Source: CAZTTG01 sp964615935
GTDB taxonomy: Bacteria; Planctomycetota; UBA1135; GCA-002686595
Reading direction: 5' to 3'
NCBI GenBank assembly: GCA_964615935.1
Contig: CAZTTG010000004.1
Location: 62,001-126,000, forward strand
Length of the DNA stretch: 64,000 nucleotides
Made by a program: the position numbers and the translations under genes. Shown piece by piece: positions 15,297 through 24,346 of the stretch (position 1 is the stretch's first letter; every line of letters starts with the position of its first letter). The notes beneath the pieces are model-generated. The model worked only from the letters and a program-made list of their open reading frames with translations. It was not told where the DNA came from and searched no databases.

Positions 15297-17678
15297 TCAG
15301 CGCGAGGAGAGCGAGCGGGCGAGGGCCGCGAGCTGGCGGCGGTGCTCCTCGGCCAGCTCCGCATTCGCCTGGCCCTGGCGGTAGACCTCCAGGGCCTCGG
15401 AGCGCCGGTCCGCCTCCACCAGGATCTCGCCGAGCAGGTAGTAGGACTCGGCGTTGGCGGTCCGCTCGGCGACCCTCTGCTGGAGGGTCGCCGCCGCCCC
15501 CTGCGCGTCGCCGCTCTGGCGCTGATAGAAGGCCAGGGTGTAGGCGTAGCGGGCCTCGCTCGGGCGCAGCTCGCTCGCCCGACGGCACCAGAACAGGGCC
15601 TCCTCCATCCGATCGCTCGCCAGGAGGACCCCCAGGTTGTAGGCGGAGGGGGCCCACTCCGGGTCGAGCCTCAGGGTCTCCCGGTGGGCAGCTTCCGCCT
15701 CCGGCAGCCGCCCCAGCTCCGCCAGCAGGAGCCCCAGGTTGAAGCTCGCGGCCACGCTGCGCGGGTCGCGCTCCAGCGCCCGGCGCAGGCAGGCCTCGGC
15801 CTCCTCGCCGCGCCCCAGGCCGCTGTAGGCGAGCGAGGCGTTCACCAGCGGCGCGATGCGGAAGGGATCCAGGCGGAAGGCCTCCTCGAAGCAGGCCGCG
15901 GCCCTCTCGTTCTCGCCGCGGGCCAGGTGGAAGTTGCCCAGGTTGTACTGCGAGGCCGAGTCGTCGGGGCGGGCGCCCATGGCCACCAGGAACTCGGCCA
16001 CGGCCCGCTCCAGGTCCGCGCGCGCTCCGCCCTCGACCCACTGCGGGTCCAGGGGCGCGAGGCCGGCGGCCGCCCGCACGCGCACCAGGCGAAACTCGTC
16101 GCGGGTCGCCGCGAGCAGCGCGTCCACCGCCTCGGGGGTGAGGTGGGTCGCGGCGGCCATGGCCGCGCTGCCCCGCACCAGGGGCGAGGGATCGGCGCGC
16201 AGGCGCTCGACGATCGCCGCCCCGGCCCGCGGGTCCTCGCAGGACTCGAGCAGCCGGATCAGGGAGGCCGCGAAGACCTCGTCGCGGCCGTCGTCCCGCA
16301 GGTAGGCCAGCATCGCGTCGAGCTCCCGCCACTCGCCCCGACGAGCCGCGTCGACGAGGCCCGCGCGGTGCAGCACCGCCGCCTGCCCGTCGTCCCCGTG
16401 CCACTCGCGGACCGCCGCGTCCGCCCAGGCCGCGTCCCGATCGGAGTGGCACGGGCTGCAGGCGTTGGGCGAGCCGAAGGCCTCGGTGGCCGCGGGCGTG
16501 GGCGGCAGCATCGAGTGGTCGCTGCGCCGCATGCGGGCGAAGTCGGTGGCGGGCATGTGGCAGGAGATGCACAGGCTGCCCTCGCTGCCCTCGGGGTGGC
16601 GCGAGTGGGCGGCCGCGTTCTCGACCCGCCCGCGGTGGCACGGCAGGCAGGAGCGGTTGGGGTCGTCCGCGTGCCGCCAGCGCCCGCTGGAGGTGTGGCA
16701 GTGGAGGCAGTCGAGCTGGCCCGAGCGGGCGCAGGGGTTCATGAGCCACGCCGTCCAGGTGTAGTTCTCGCCCAGATCGCGGCCGTCCGGGTGGAAGTCG
16801 GGGTGCTCCAGCGCGGAGAGGCCGAAGTGGTCGAAGAAGCGCTCTCCGGGCGGGTAGCCCTCCGTGAGTGGGCTCATCTTGGCGTGGCAGGGCGCGCACA
16901 GGGCGTTGGTCTGCTGCACGTCGAAGGCGCTGGTGAGGATGATCCGCAGATCCTCGGGCGGCTGGCCCTCGGGAGCCTCGCGGCAGACCCGCACGTGCTC
17001 GCCGGCGGGTCCGTGGCAGGTCTCGCAGTTGATGCCCGGCTCCGCCCAGGTGGTGCGGTAGGCGTCGGCCTCCCGGTCGTAGTTGACCTCCAGCTGGCTC
17101 ACGTGGCAGGCGTGGCAGGAGGTGTTGAAGGTGTAGGGGACGTCCTTCCAGTGCACCGCCTCCTCGGGCACGCCCTCGAAGTGGCGCAGGCCGCTGGCGG
17201 CGGTGTCGTACCACTCCCCGCGCCTCAGGTCGAAGGCCACCGGCAGGGTCTGCAGGCGGCCCCGGTCCAGGGGGGTGAGGAAGTAGCACACGTTCTTGCC
17301 GCCCAGCACGTGGGCGATGGGGTAGCGGCGCTCCTCGTCCGGCCCGCGCTCCACCACCCAGCCCTGCCGGGGGCCGATCTCCGCCCGGTAGGCCAGTCCG
17401 GCGACGACGATGTCCTGCTCCTGCGGCGCGAGGATCTCCGCGGCCAGCTCGGCGGTGTAGGGCTGCATGGCCGTGCCGTGGTGCGAATCGGCCCACAGCT
17501 CGTGGAAGCCGGGGTGGCACTCCCGGCAGGTGGACGAGCCGGTGTAGACCGCGTCCTGCGGCTCGGGCCCCGGCGGGGCCGCCTCCGGGGGCGCGTCGCC
17601 CTGCCGAAGCCCCGCCACCGCCGCCCAGGTCGATGCCGCGACCAGCAGGACCAGGCCTGCCACCCTGCCCCGGCTCAC
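15297..17678 (-). CDS. Secreted octaheme cytochrome c with C-terminal HEAT and TPR repeats
   Basis: A 793-residue protein with an N-terminal membrane or signal segment (about residues 7-23). There are eight CxxCH haem-binding motifs, at about residues 51, 188, 218, 261, 324, 344, 370 and 407. The haem part resembles the cytochrome c554 and multihaem nitrite/hydroxylamine enzyme class. Residues 420-560 are HEAT-like Ala/Leu-rich helices, and 570-790 hold about six TPR units ('A-S-Q-Y-N-L-G-N-F-H-L-A', 'A-S-F-N-L-G-L-L-L-A-E', 'S-A-Y-N-L-G'). It is likely a periplasmic electron-transfer protein with a protein-binding scaffold. The start overlaps the permease gene stop by 4 bp. Substrate and redox partner are unknown. 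Confidence 0.88.
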   Translation of the reverse strand: MSRGRVAGLVLLVAASTWAAVAGLRQGDAPPEAAPPGPEPQDAVYTGSSTCRECHPGFHELWADSHHGTAMQPYTAELAAEILAPQEQDIVVAGLAYRAEIGPRQGWVVERGPDEERRYPIAHVLGGKNVCYFLTPLDRGRLQTLPVAFDLRRGEWYDTAASGLRHFEGVPEEAVHWKDVPYTFNTSCHACHVSQLEVNYDREADAYRTTWAEPGINCETCHGPAGEHVRVCREAPEGQPPEDLRIILTSAFDVQQTNALCAPCHAKMSPLTEGYPPGERFFDHFGLSALEHPDFHPDGRDLGENYTWTAWLMNPCARSGQLDCLHCHTSSGRWRHADDPNRSCLPCHRGRVENAAAHSRHPEGSEGSLCISCHMPATDFARMRRSDHSMLPPTPAATEAFGSPNACSPCHSDRDAAWADAAVREWHGDDGQAAVLHRAGLVDAARRGEWRELDAMLAYLRDDGRDEVFAASLIRLLESCEDPRAGAAIVERLRADPSPLVRGSAAMAAATHLTPEAVDALLAATRDEFRLVRVRAAAGLAPLDPQWVEGGARADLERAVAEFLVAMGARPDDSASQYNLGNFHLARGENERAAACFEEAFRLDPFRIAPLVNASLAYSGLGRGEEAEACLRRALERDPRSVAASFNLGLLLAELGRLPEAEAAHRETLRLDPEWAPSAYNLGVLLASDRMEEALFWCRRASELRPSEARYAYTLAFYQRQSGDAQGAAATLQQRVAERTANAESYYLLGEILVEADRRSEALEVYRQGQANAELAEEHRRQLAALARSLSSR

Positions 17679-19015
17679 CTAGGGGTCGCCCCCCCTGGAG
17701 CGGACTCGTCGGCCCAGGCGGCCAGGGCCGGGAGGACGAACTCGCGGGCCAGGATCACCAGGGTGGCGGTCACCGGCAGGGCGATCAGCATGCCGAACAT
17801 GCCCAGGGCCGCGCCGCCCACCATGAGGGAGGCCAGGACCACGATCTCGTGCAGGCCCAGCGTGTTGCCCAGGATCTTGGGCAGCAGGACGTAGCCCTCG
17901 ATCAGCTCGCCCGCGCTGAAGACCAGGATGTTGCGCCACAGCGAGCCCAGGACGTCGAACTCCGAGAGGCCGATCACGCAGGACACCGCGAAGCCCATGG
18001 TCGGGCCCACGAAGGGGATCAGCGAGAGGAAGCCGCTGGCCATGCCCAGGAGCAGGGAGTAGGGCACGCCGAAGAGGGCCAGTCCGATGGAGATGGCCAG
18101 CCCCTTGAGCAGGCACACGATCAGGCGGCCCCGGAAGAAGTTGGACAGGACCTCGCCGATCTGGGCCCCCACCCGCGTGATGCGGTCCCGGTCGCGGTGC
18201 GGCAGATAGCGGTGCACGAAGCCGTGGATGCGGTCGAGCTCGAACAGGAGGAAGTAGGTGTAGATCGGCAGGAGCATCAGCAGGGTGCCCAGGCCGATGA
18301 CCTCCCGCAGGAGCCTCACCAGGAAGCGGAACACCCCGCCCGTGGCCCGGGCTCCGGCCTCACCGGCGGTGCCCAGCACCTCCTCGGAGGTCAGCCAGTC
18401 CTTGACCGCCAGGCCGATGGCCGTGAGGTCCTCGCTGAAGAACTCGCGCAGGCTCTCCACGCCCGCGGTGGCGCCGTCCGCGGCCCCGGGGACCTCCTCC
18501 CCCTCGGGGGGCTCGCCCGGCTCGGCGGTCTCGCCCTCCCCCCCGGGCGGCTCCTGCGCATCGGGCGCCGGCTCGGGCGACTCGAAGAGCCCCAGCCCGA
18601 GGCCCTCCAGCCTGTTCTCGACCCAGGCGATCCCCCGCACCGCGCTCCTCTCGATGCGCAGGAGCAGGGGCGCGGCCGCATCCTCTCCCTGAGCCCCGTC
18701 CGTGGCGGCCTCGACCGGCGGCCCCCCCAGGTCGCCGATCAGGTCCCGCGTGAAGCGCCAGCTCTGGTAGGCCAGACCCGTGGCGATGACCAGGGCCGCC
18801 AGCCCTCCGCCGACGAAGATCAGGTTGGCGGCGGTGCGGTGGGAGAGCCCCCGCTTCTCCAGGCGCCGCACCACGGGCGCCATGATGTAGGCCAGCAGGT
18901 AGCCCAGGATCAGCGGGTTGAGGACCGAGCGCACCCACCAGCAGAACCACAGGACGAGCACCGCGAGGAGCGCCAGCGAGAGGTTCCGCCACGGCCGGGG
19001 TAGGCGTTCGAGCAA
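17675..19015 (-). CDS. AI-2E/PerM family membrane permease
   Basis: A 446-residue inner-membrane protein with about eight membrane segments. The first two are near residues 13-45 ('L-G-Y-L-L-A-Y-I-M-A-P-V-V' is typical), one is near 64-82, and a group lies between about 230 and 425. The family ranges from the putative AI-2 exporter TqsA to Na+/H+ antiporters, so substrate cannot be named. Residues about 105-195 form an unusually long Glu/Pro/Gly-rich insert in the loop after the third segment, presumably periplasmic. It is 3 bp after the preceding gene and overlaps the cytochrome gene. Confidence 0.85.
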   Translation of the reverse strand: MLERLPRPWRNLSLALLAVLVLWFCWWVRSVLNPLILGYLLAYIMAPVVRRLEKRGLSHRTAANLIFVGGGLAALVIATGLAYQSWRFTRDLIGDLGGPPVEAATDGAQGEDAAAPLLLRIERSAVRGIAWVENRLEGLGLGLFESPEPAPDAQEPPGGEGETAEPGEPPEGEEVPGAADGATAGVESLREFFSEDLTAIGLAVKDWLTSEEVLGTAGEAGARATGGVFRFLVRLLREVIGLGTLLMLLPIYTYFLLFELDRIHGFVHRYLPHRDRDRITRVGAQIGEVLSNFFRGRLIVCLLKGLAISIGLALFGVPYSLLLGMASGFLSLIPFVGPTMGFAVSCVIGLSEFDVLGSLWRNILVFSAGELIEGYVLLPKILGNTLGLHEIVVLASLMVGGAALGMFGMLIALPVTATLVILAREFVLPALAAWADESAPGGATPR

Positions 19016-19018
19016 GAT

Positions 19019-19438
19019 TCAGTCCTCGTCCCCCTCCGGGCCCAGGGGTGCGTCCTGCAGGGGTGGCAGCTCGGAGCGATAGCTGCGCACGAAGATCTGG
19101 TCGAAGTCCATCTCGCTGCGGAAGTCCTCGATGGAGTCCTCATCCTGCCGCTTGAGCATGCCCTCATCGACGAGCAGGAAGACGATGCGGCCCCAGTCGA
19201 TCGTCTGGTGGACGCCCCACGAGCGCCAGACCGAGCCCGCCAGGGGTCCGAAGACCTCGAGGGCGTGGCCCGCCATGCCGGCCAGGACCTCCTGCCCGGT
19301 GATGTGGCGCTCGGTGCCGCTGGCCTCCTCCTTGCCGGCCAGGCGGACGGCGTGCTCCAGCGAATCCAACAGGAAGCGGAAGGCCTCGGGCGAGAAGCGG
19401 CCGTCCCGCAGGGCCAGTTGTCGCAGCGGATCCTTCAT
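19019..19438 (-). CDS. Planctomycetes/Verrucomicrobia-restricted conserved protein (Minf_1886/TIGR04138-like)
   Basis: A 139-residue cytosolic protein of unknown function. It starts at ATG 19438, which overlaps the holB stop (ATGA). The pattern 'F-S-P-E-A-F-R-F-L-L-D-S-L', 'R-H-I-T-G-Q-E-V-L-A-G', 'A-L-E-V-F-G-P-L-A', 'W-G-V-H-Q-T-I-D-W-G-R-I-V-F-L-L-V', then 'D-S-I-E-D-F' and 'D-F-D-Q-I-F' matches my memory of the small family described as restricted to Verrucomicrobia and Planctomycetes. It therefore serves as a lineage marker. Coupling to holB and tmk suggests co-expression with replication and nucleotide genes. The family match is from memory and was not searched. Confidence 0.8.
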   Translation of the reverse strand: MKDPLRQLALRDGRFSPEAFRFLLDSLEHAVRLAGKEEASGTERHITGQEVLAGMAGHALEVFGPLAGSVWRSWGVHQTIDWGRIVFLLVDEGMLKRQDEDSIEDFRSEMDFDQIFVRSYRSELPPLQDAPLGPEGDED

Positions 19439-20544
19439 CGACGCGCCCCCGGGAGCATACGCGGGCCGCCCCCCCGGTGCGAGGCGGGCTCGGATCCGGC
19501 GGCCAGGGCCAGCAGGGCCCGATCCACGGCCGCCTCGGGGGCCACGTTCTGGTCGACCTCCTGGCGCGCCAGCAGGACGTCGTCGAGCACCCGCCGCGCC
19601 CGGACCTCCGCCAGCCGCGCCCGGGGGCGCTCCCGGGGGAGGTCTCCGTGGGCCAGCGCCTGCGGGTCCGCGCCGGCCCGCCAGCGCAGCAGGTCGGCGA
19701 CCACGGCCGCGGCCAGGTCCAGGAAGGCCCGAGCCCGCTCCCGCGCCCGGTTGCCCGGCGTGGTGCCGGGGAACTCCCCCTCCAGCTCCCACAGCTCCGC
19801 GGAGGCCGCCTGGACGGGCAGCTCCCCCTCGACGAGCCGGACCAAGAGCGACCGCATGGCCGGGGCGGCGCGGGCCGCCAGCTCGATCGCCACGCCGGGT
19901 GAGCCGCGGCTCCAGCGGGAGAGCCGGGCGGCGTCGGCGGGCTCCAGCCCCTGCTCCTCGAGGACCGCCGCGGACTCGGCCACGGGCAGGCCCTGGAAGC
20001 GCACCGGCACGCAGCGGCTGTGGATGGTCGGCAGAAGCGCGCCCGGAGACGAGGTCTCCAGGATCCACAACACGCCGGGGTAGGGCTCCTCGAGGATCTT
20101 GAGCACCGACTGCTGCGCCGGGGTCTTGGCGCGGTCCATCTCGCGCACGAGGACGATGCGCCAGGCCCCCTCGAGGGCCTTGAGCCCCACGAAGACCTCG
20201 GCGGGCATGCAGCCCCGGTCCTCCTTGTGGACGTCCTCCAGGTTCCTCTCGACGAAGCGCGCCAGCCGCAGGTAGCGCAGGTTCTCGACCACGGGGTCGA
20301 TCACCAGCAGGCCGGTGTGGCTCCCCGAGCCGGCGCGCTTGCACGGGCCGCAGAGGCCGCAGGGCCCATCGCCCAGGGCGGACTCCGAGCTGCACAGCAG
20401 GCTCAGGGCGAACCAGCGCGCCACCGCGTACTTGCCCACGCCGCGGCGTCCCTGGAACAGGAGGGCGTGCGGGAGGCGGCCGGCCCGCGCCGCGCGCCAC
20501 AGGCCCTCGAGGATCTCGCCGTGTCCGCGCGGCTCAGGCGCCAC
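19435..20544 (-). CDS. holB: DNA polymerase III delta-prime subunit
   Basis: A 369-residue AAA+ clamp-loader subunit. 'H-A-L-L-F-Q-G-R-R-G-V-G-K' carries the Walker A loop near residues 32-38, followed by the zinc module C-G-L-C-G-P-C-K. 'V-R-E-M-D-R-A-K-T-P-A-Q-Q-S-V-L-K-I-L-E-E-P' is the delta-prime sensor region, and 'T-I-H-S-R-C' is the SRC motif supplied to a neighbouring subunit. It loads the beta clamp on DNA. The gene overlaps tmk by 11 bp, the usual tmk-holB pairing. The C-terminal part (from about residue 240) is divergent and Arg-rich. Confidence 0.92.
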   Translation of the reverse strand: MAPEPRGHGEILEGLWRAARAGRLPHALLFQGRRGVGKYAVARWFALSLLCSSESALGDGPCGLCGPCKRAGSGSHTGLLVIDPVVENLRYLRLARFVERNLEDVHKEDRGCMPAEVFVGLKALEGAWRIVLVREMDRAKTPAQQSVLKILEEPYPGVLWILETSSPGALLPTIHSRCVPVRFQGLPVAESAAVLEEQGLEPADAARLSRWSRGSPGVAIELAARAAPAMRSLLVRLVEGELPVQAASAELWELEGEFPGTTPGNRARERARAFLDLAAAVVADLLRWRAGADPQALAHGDLPRERPRARLAEVRARRVLDDVLLARQEVDQNVAPEAAVDRALLALAAGSEPASHRGGGPRMLPGARR

Positions 20545-21160
20545 CTTCGACCTCCGCCAGCACGCGCGCGGCCACCTCGGCCGGCTCTCCCTCCCCGTCC
20601 ACCACCCGGGTGGCGGGATCGCGCCGGGCCCAGGAGCGAAAGCCCTCGGCCACCCGGCGCTGGAACTCCAGGCCCTTGTCCTCGATCCGGTCGGCCGGCG
20701 CGCCCCGGCGGGCGGCGGCGCGCTCGGGATCCACCTCCAGCAACACGACCCGGTCGGGCGCGGGTCGGGACGACCACCCCTGGAGCAGGCCGAACACCGC
20801 CTCCAGCTCGAGCGCGCCGGCCACCGCCTGGTAGGCGAAGGTCGAGGAGTTGAAGCGCTCGCACACCACGTCCCGGCCCTCGGCCAGCGCCGGCTCCACC
20901 CGCTCGGCCAGCATCTGTCGGCGCGAGGCGGCGAACAGCAGCGTCTCGACCCCCGCGTCGAGCTGGTGGCGGCGCGACAGCAGGAGGTCTCGGATCCCCT
21001 CGCCCAGCGGCGTGCTCCCGGGCTCGCGCAGGTGGAGGGGCGCCCGACCGCTCCGGCGCTCGAGGGTCTGGACGAGGAGCTCGGCCTGGGTGGTCTTCCC
21101 GCAGCCGTCGATTCCGTCCAGGACGATGAAGCGGCCGCGGGCGGGGGCGGGGGCGGGCAT
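20534..21160 (-). CDS. tmk: Thymidylate kinase
   Basis: A 208-residue dTMP kinase. The P-loop is in F-I-V-L-D-G-I-D-G-C-G-K-T-T at residues 11-24. 'L-R-E-P-G-S-T-P-L-G-E' is the substrate loop. The 'DRY..S..AYQ' block is present as 'C-E-R-F-N-S-S-T-F-A-Y-Q', where Asp-Arg-Tyr has become Glu-Arg-Phe, a mild departure. It makes dTDP, which feeds both DNA synthesis and, in this organism, the dTTP used by RmlA. It is translationally linked to holB. Confidence 0.95.
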   Translation of the reverse strand: MPAPAPARGRFIVLDGIDGCGKTTQAELLVQTLERRSGRAPLHLREPGSTPLGEGIRDLLLSRRHQLDAGVETLLFAASRRQMLAERVEPALAEGRDVVCERFNSSTFAYQAVAGALELEAVFGLLQGWSSRPAPDRVVLLEVDPERAAARRGAPADRIEDKGLEFQRRVAEGFRSWARRDPATRVVDGEGEPAEVAARVLAEVEGGA

Positions 21161-21166
21161 GGAGCG

Positions 21167-21176
21167 GCATCCTAGC
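21167..21176 (-). promoter_or_regulatory. Candidate -10 element just upstream of tmk
   Basis: On the minus strand the upstream sequence reads GCTAGGATGC, with TAGGAT at 21174-21169, exactly eight bases before the tmk ATG. The same GCTAGGAT, again eight bases before an ATG, precedes the S41 gene at 52777. That suggests a leaderless or near-leaderless transcript. No clear -35 is seen. Confidence 0.35.
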
Positions 21177-21253
21177 GAGGCTTCGCCTCAGACCGACCAG
21201 GCGTGCCGGAGAATCCTCGCCGGCGCGCCTGCTCCGCCTCCCGCCCGGAAGCC

Positions 21254-24253
21254 TCACCCGCCGGCGCCGCGTAGCTCGAGGGCCTCCTCGCAATCGGGAT
21301 CCAGCTCGAGCGCGCCCCGCAGGAGCTCGGCGGCCTCCTCGGGGCGGTCCAGCTCGCGGAGGGCCGCGGCCTCCCGGGCCATGTGGCTCGCGCGCTCGAC
21401 CGCCGTCAGTGGCGGCCCATCGGGGTCCAGCTCGACCGGCACCAGGCGCGCCGCGCGCAGCTCCCGCGCGGCCTCCTCCCAGCGGCCGGCCCGGACCAGG
21501 ACCTCGGCCCACTCGGAGTGGAGACGACACCGGAAGGGGTCCACCTGGTTGGCCTCGCCGTACCAGCGCTCGGCCTCCTCCAGCCGGCCGGCCTCAGCGT
21601 TCCAGCGGGCCACCTCGACGCGCTCGTCGAACTCCCCGGGGTTGTACGCCAGCCAGCGCTCGAGGGCCCGCATGCACTCCTCCAGCCGGTCCTCTTCCTC
21701 GAGCGCGCTCGCCAGGGAGAGCTCCGCCGAGAAGCCGCGGTCCGGGTAGCCCGGGAAGCAGGCCTCGGCGGCCAGGAAGTGCTCGATGGCCAGCTCCAGC
21801 CGACCGTCCTGCCGGGCCATCTGCCCCAGGGCCATGCGGGCGCGGTAGTCCTCCCCACCCGCCGCCAGGGCCTCCTGCCAGCTCTTGCGGGCCTGCACCC
21901 GATCGCCGGCGACCAGGGCCATCTCGCCCCGCAGGAAGTCGGCGCGGGCCCCCCCGAGCCCGGCCGCCGCCAGCCGCCTCAGGGCCTGCTGGGCGTCCAC
22001 CTCGCGGCCCGCCTGGAACGAGCCCCAGGCCACGGTGCCCCAGTCCCGCTCCCAGGCCTCGCGCTGCTCGTCATCGGCGGGCGGCTCCGCGGGCAGGCGC
22101 AGCCGGAGCTGGGCCACGGTGCGCGGGCTCCAGTGCGGCTCCAGCCGCAGCGGGGCGAGGAGGGTGGCGGTGAAGGCCTGGAACTCGGCGTCGATCTCCT
22201 CGGGCGTCCGGCCGAAGACCTCGGCCAGGGCGCGGTCCAGGTCCAGGCCGCGGTCGAAGGCCTCCAGCAGCCGGACCATGGAGGGGAAGCCGTGCTCGGC
22301 GATGAGCATCTCGCACAGGAGGCCCCCCTGGTAGTACCCGAAGAGGATGCGCGGGCCGCGGAAGGCCCGGTTGAGCTCGCGCACCGGGATCAGCGCGCCG
22401 TTGTGGTAGGCGGCCAGCAGGTCGCGGCGCAGGTTGCGGGTCCAGGCGGGGTTGGCGTTCACCTCCTCCCAGGTCGCCAGCCCCTCGGTGATCCACCGGG
22501 GGCAGCGGTTGTGGGACAGGCCCAGGTGCACCACGTGGGTGAACTCGTGGAAGGAGGTGCGCGCCCAGGAGAAGGTGCCCCGCATCTCGGAGAGGGGCGA
22601 GACCGCGGTCACCACCGGCCCGAAGCAGACGCCCAGGGCGGGGAAGCCCTCGTAGCCGGTGGAGCGCACCGAGAAGTCGGCGTGGCGCCGGAAGACCTCG
22701 ATGCGCACGGGCCCCGGGGTGTACCCGTAGCGCCGGGCCAGCTCCTCGCGCGCGTCGGCGTACAGCGGCACCCAGTACAGGCTCATCAGCTCGCGGGCGT
22801 CCGGCAGCCAGGCGAAGGTGTGCTCGCCGTCCTCGTCCTCGGCGAAGGACTCGGCCATGCGATCGAGCACCAGGCGGGTGTTCTTGCGCCAGGGGTCCTG
22901 TCGCCCGTGCGCCTCCTCGCGGGCCCGATCCAGGGCCCGTCGGGCGGCGACCTCGTCGCCGGTGTTGGCCAGGGCCCGGCCGAGCTGGGTCCAGGCCCGG
23001 TGGTCGCTCGGGTCGCGCTCCACCGAGCGGCGCAGGAACGGGAGCCCCTCGGCGAAGCGGTAGAGCTCGCACAGGTGCTGGCCGACCTCCCGCTCGGGCG
23101 CCCCGTCGGCGGGATCGGCCTCGGCCAGCTCCTGGAGCAGGGCCTCGGCGTCCTCCCGGCGGTGCTCGATCCAGGCCAGGGCCGCCTCCAGGGTGCGGAG
23201 CTCGCGCCGCGCGGGGGCCAGCTGGCGCAGGCGGGCGGCGCGCTGGCGGGCGCTCCGGAGCCGGCCGTCGTCGAGGTCCGAGGAGGCCGCCACCAGGAGC
23301 CCCTCGATCGAGTCCGGCCGGGCGGAGAGCAGCTCGGCCAGGACCTCGTGGGCCGAGCGCCGCTGGAGCTGCCAGTTGTGGCGGTGCAGGAGGAAGAGCC
23401 CCAGGAGCGCGCCCTCGTGGGCGGGGTGCAGCTCCAGGGCCTCCCGCAAGAGCTCCTGCGGGGAGCGCGCCCGGGCCTCCGCGTGCGCCACCTCCCGGTC
23501 GGCCTCGAAGTAGACCGAGGCCAGGGCGACCAGCACGTCGGGCTCGGGGCTGCCGGAGGCGATCGCGGCCGAGTCGGCGGCCACCAGGGAGCGCGAGGCC
23601 CGCTCGAGCCACCCCAGCTCGTGCTCGCACGAACCCTTGGCCAGCAGCTGCTCCCACGAGTCGACCATGGGCGTGTTGGCCCCCTTGCGGAAGAGCTCCC
23701 GGCCCCCCTCCCGGTCCCCGGTCGCGATCAGGGCGCGGCCCAGGGCCAGGGCGTCGCGGGCGTCGTGCCCCGGCCGCAGGTCGCCCTCCAGGGCGAGCAG
23801 CTCGCGCGCCGCCCGATCGGCCTCGCCGCGGCTCAGGTGGACGGCCGCCACCACCCTCGCGCAGGCCGCCCGCAGCCGCCCACCTTTGGCCCCCTCCAGG
23901 CCCCGGGCGTCGTCCAGGGCGCGGCGGGCCTCGGTCAGAGCCTCCTCCCGCCGGTCCTGCTCCACCAGGCAGCGGGCCAGACCCAGCCGGCTCTCGGCGT
24001 CGGCGGGCTCCTCCTCCAGGAGCTCGGAGAAGGCCCGCTGGGCGCGCCGCACCTCGCCGCGCCGGCGGGCGCGGTCGGCCTCCTCCCGCTCGGCGGACAG
24101 GAGCAGCTCGATCTCGCGATCGCTCTCCTGCCCCGAGACCCGCTCCGCGGAGAGCGGCGGGAGGATGAGGGCCAGGCCGAGCAGGGCCAGGAGGCGCGCT
24201 CGCCGCGCGCTGTCCCGCCCGCGCCGGGCCCGCTGGTGTCGGTGGGTCGACAT
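21254..24253 (-). CDS. TPR-repeat protein with gluzincin (peptidase MA-like) metallopeptidase domain
   Basis: A 999-residue protein. I chose ATG 24253 (MSTHRHQ...) because an AAGGGG precedes it; an in-frame ATG at 24277 would add eight residues. A signal peptide ends near 'S-G-Q-E-S'. Residues about 40-470 are TPR-like helices ('A-E-S-R-L-G-L-A-R-C-L-V', 'A-W-T-Q-L-G-R-A-L-A'). The zinc-protease core follows, with H-E-F-T-H and, downstream, 'P-R-W-I-T-E-G-L-A-T-W-E-E' supplying the third ligand Glu, the gluzincin pattern. More TPR repeats fill the C-terminal third. It is probably periplasmic. Substrate is unknown. It leads a minus-strand run ending in the octaheme cytochrome gene. Confidence 0.85.
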   Translation of the reverse strand: MSTHRHQRARRGRDSARRARLLALLGLALILPPLSAERVSGQESDREIELLLSAEREEADRARRRGEVRRAQRAFSELLEEEPADAESRLGLARCLVEQDRREEALTEARRALDDARGLEGAKGGRLRAACARVVAAVHLSRGEADRAARELLALEGDLRPGHDARDALALGRALIATGDREGGRELFRKGANTPMVDSWEQLLAKGSCEHELGWLERASRSLVAADSAAIASGSPEPDVLVALASVYFEADREVAHAEARARSPQELLREALELHPAHEGALLGLFLLHRHNWQLQRRSAHEVLAELLSARPDSIEGLLVAASSDLDDGRLRSARQRAARLRQLAPARRELRTLEAALAWIEHRREDAEALLQELAEADPADGAPEREVGQHLCELYRFAEGLPFLRRSVERDPSDHRAWTQLGRALANTGDEVAARRALDRAREEAHGRQDPWRKNTRLVLDRMAESFAEDEDGEHTFAWLPDARELMSLYWVPLYADAREELARRYGYTPGPVRIEVFRRHADFSVRSTGYEGFPALGVCFGPVVTAVSPLSEMRGTFSWARTSFHEFTHVVHLGLSHNRCPRWITEGLATWEEVNANPAWTRNLRRDLLAAYHNGALIPVRELNRAFRGPRILFGYYQGGLLCEMLIAEHGFPSMVRLLEAFDRGLDLDRALAEVFGRTPEEIDAEFQAFTATLLAPLRLEPHWSPRTVAQLRLRLPAEPPADDEQREAWERDWGTVAWGSFQAGREVDAQQALRRLAAAGLGGARADFLRGEMALVAGDRVQARKSWQEALAAGGEDYRARMALGQMARQDGRLELAIEHFLAAEACFPGYPDRGFSAELSLASALEEEDRLEECMRALERWLAYNPGEFDERVEVARWNAEAGRLEEAERWYGEANQVDPFRCRLHSEWAEVLVRAGRWEEAARELRAARLVPVELDPDGPPLTAVERASHMAREAAALRELDRPEEAAELLRGALELDPDCEEALELRGAGG

Positions 24254-24346
24254 GTTCCCCTTCTCTTTGGGACGCATCGGCTCGGTTTCGAAGAGTCCGG
24301 AGCCGATCGTTGCCGGTGGCGTCCCGCTACTGTATTTCGGACGGGC

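Noticed and set aside
21383..24346. A long plus-strand open frame reading into the amidase gene
   Set aside because: Only the last 336 residues have a family (Amidase_2) and a lipobox. The part upstream is antisense to the metallopeptidase gene, so the start was placed at 24347.
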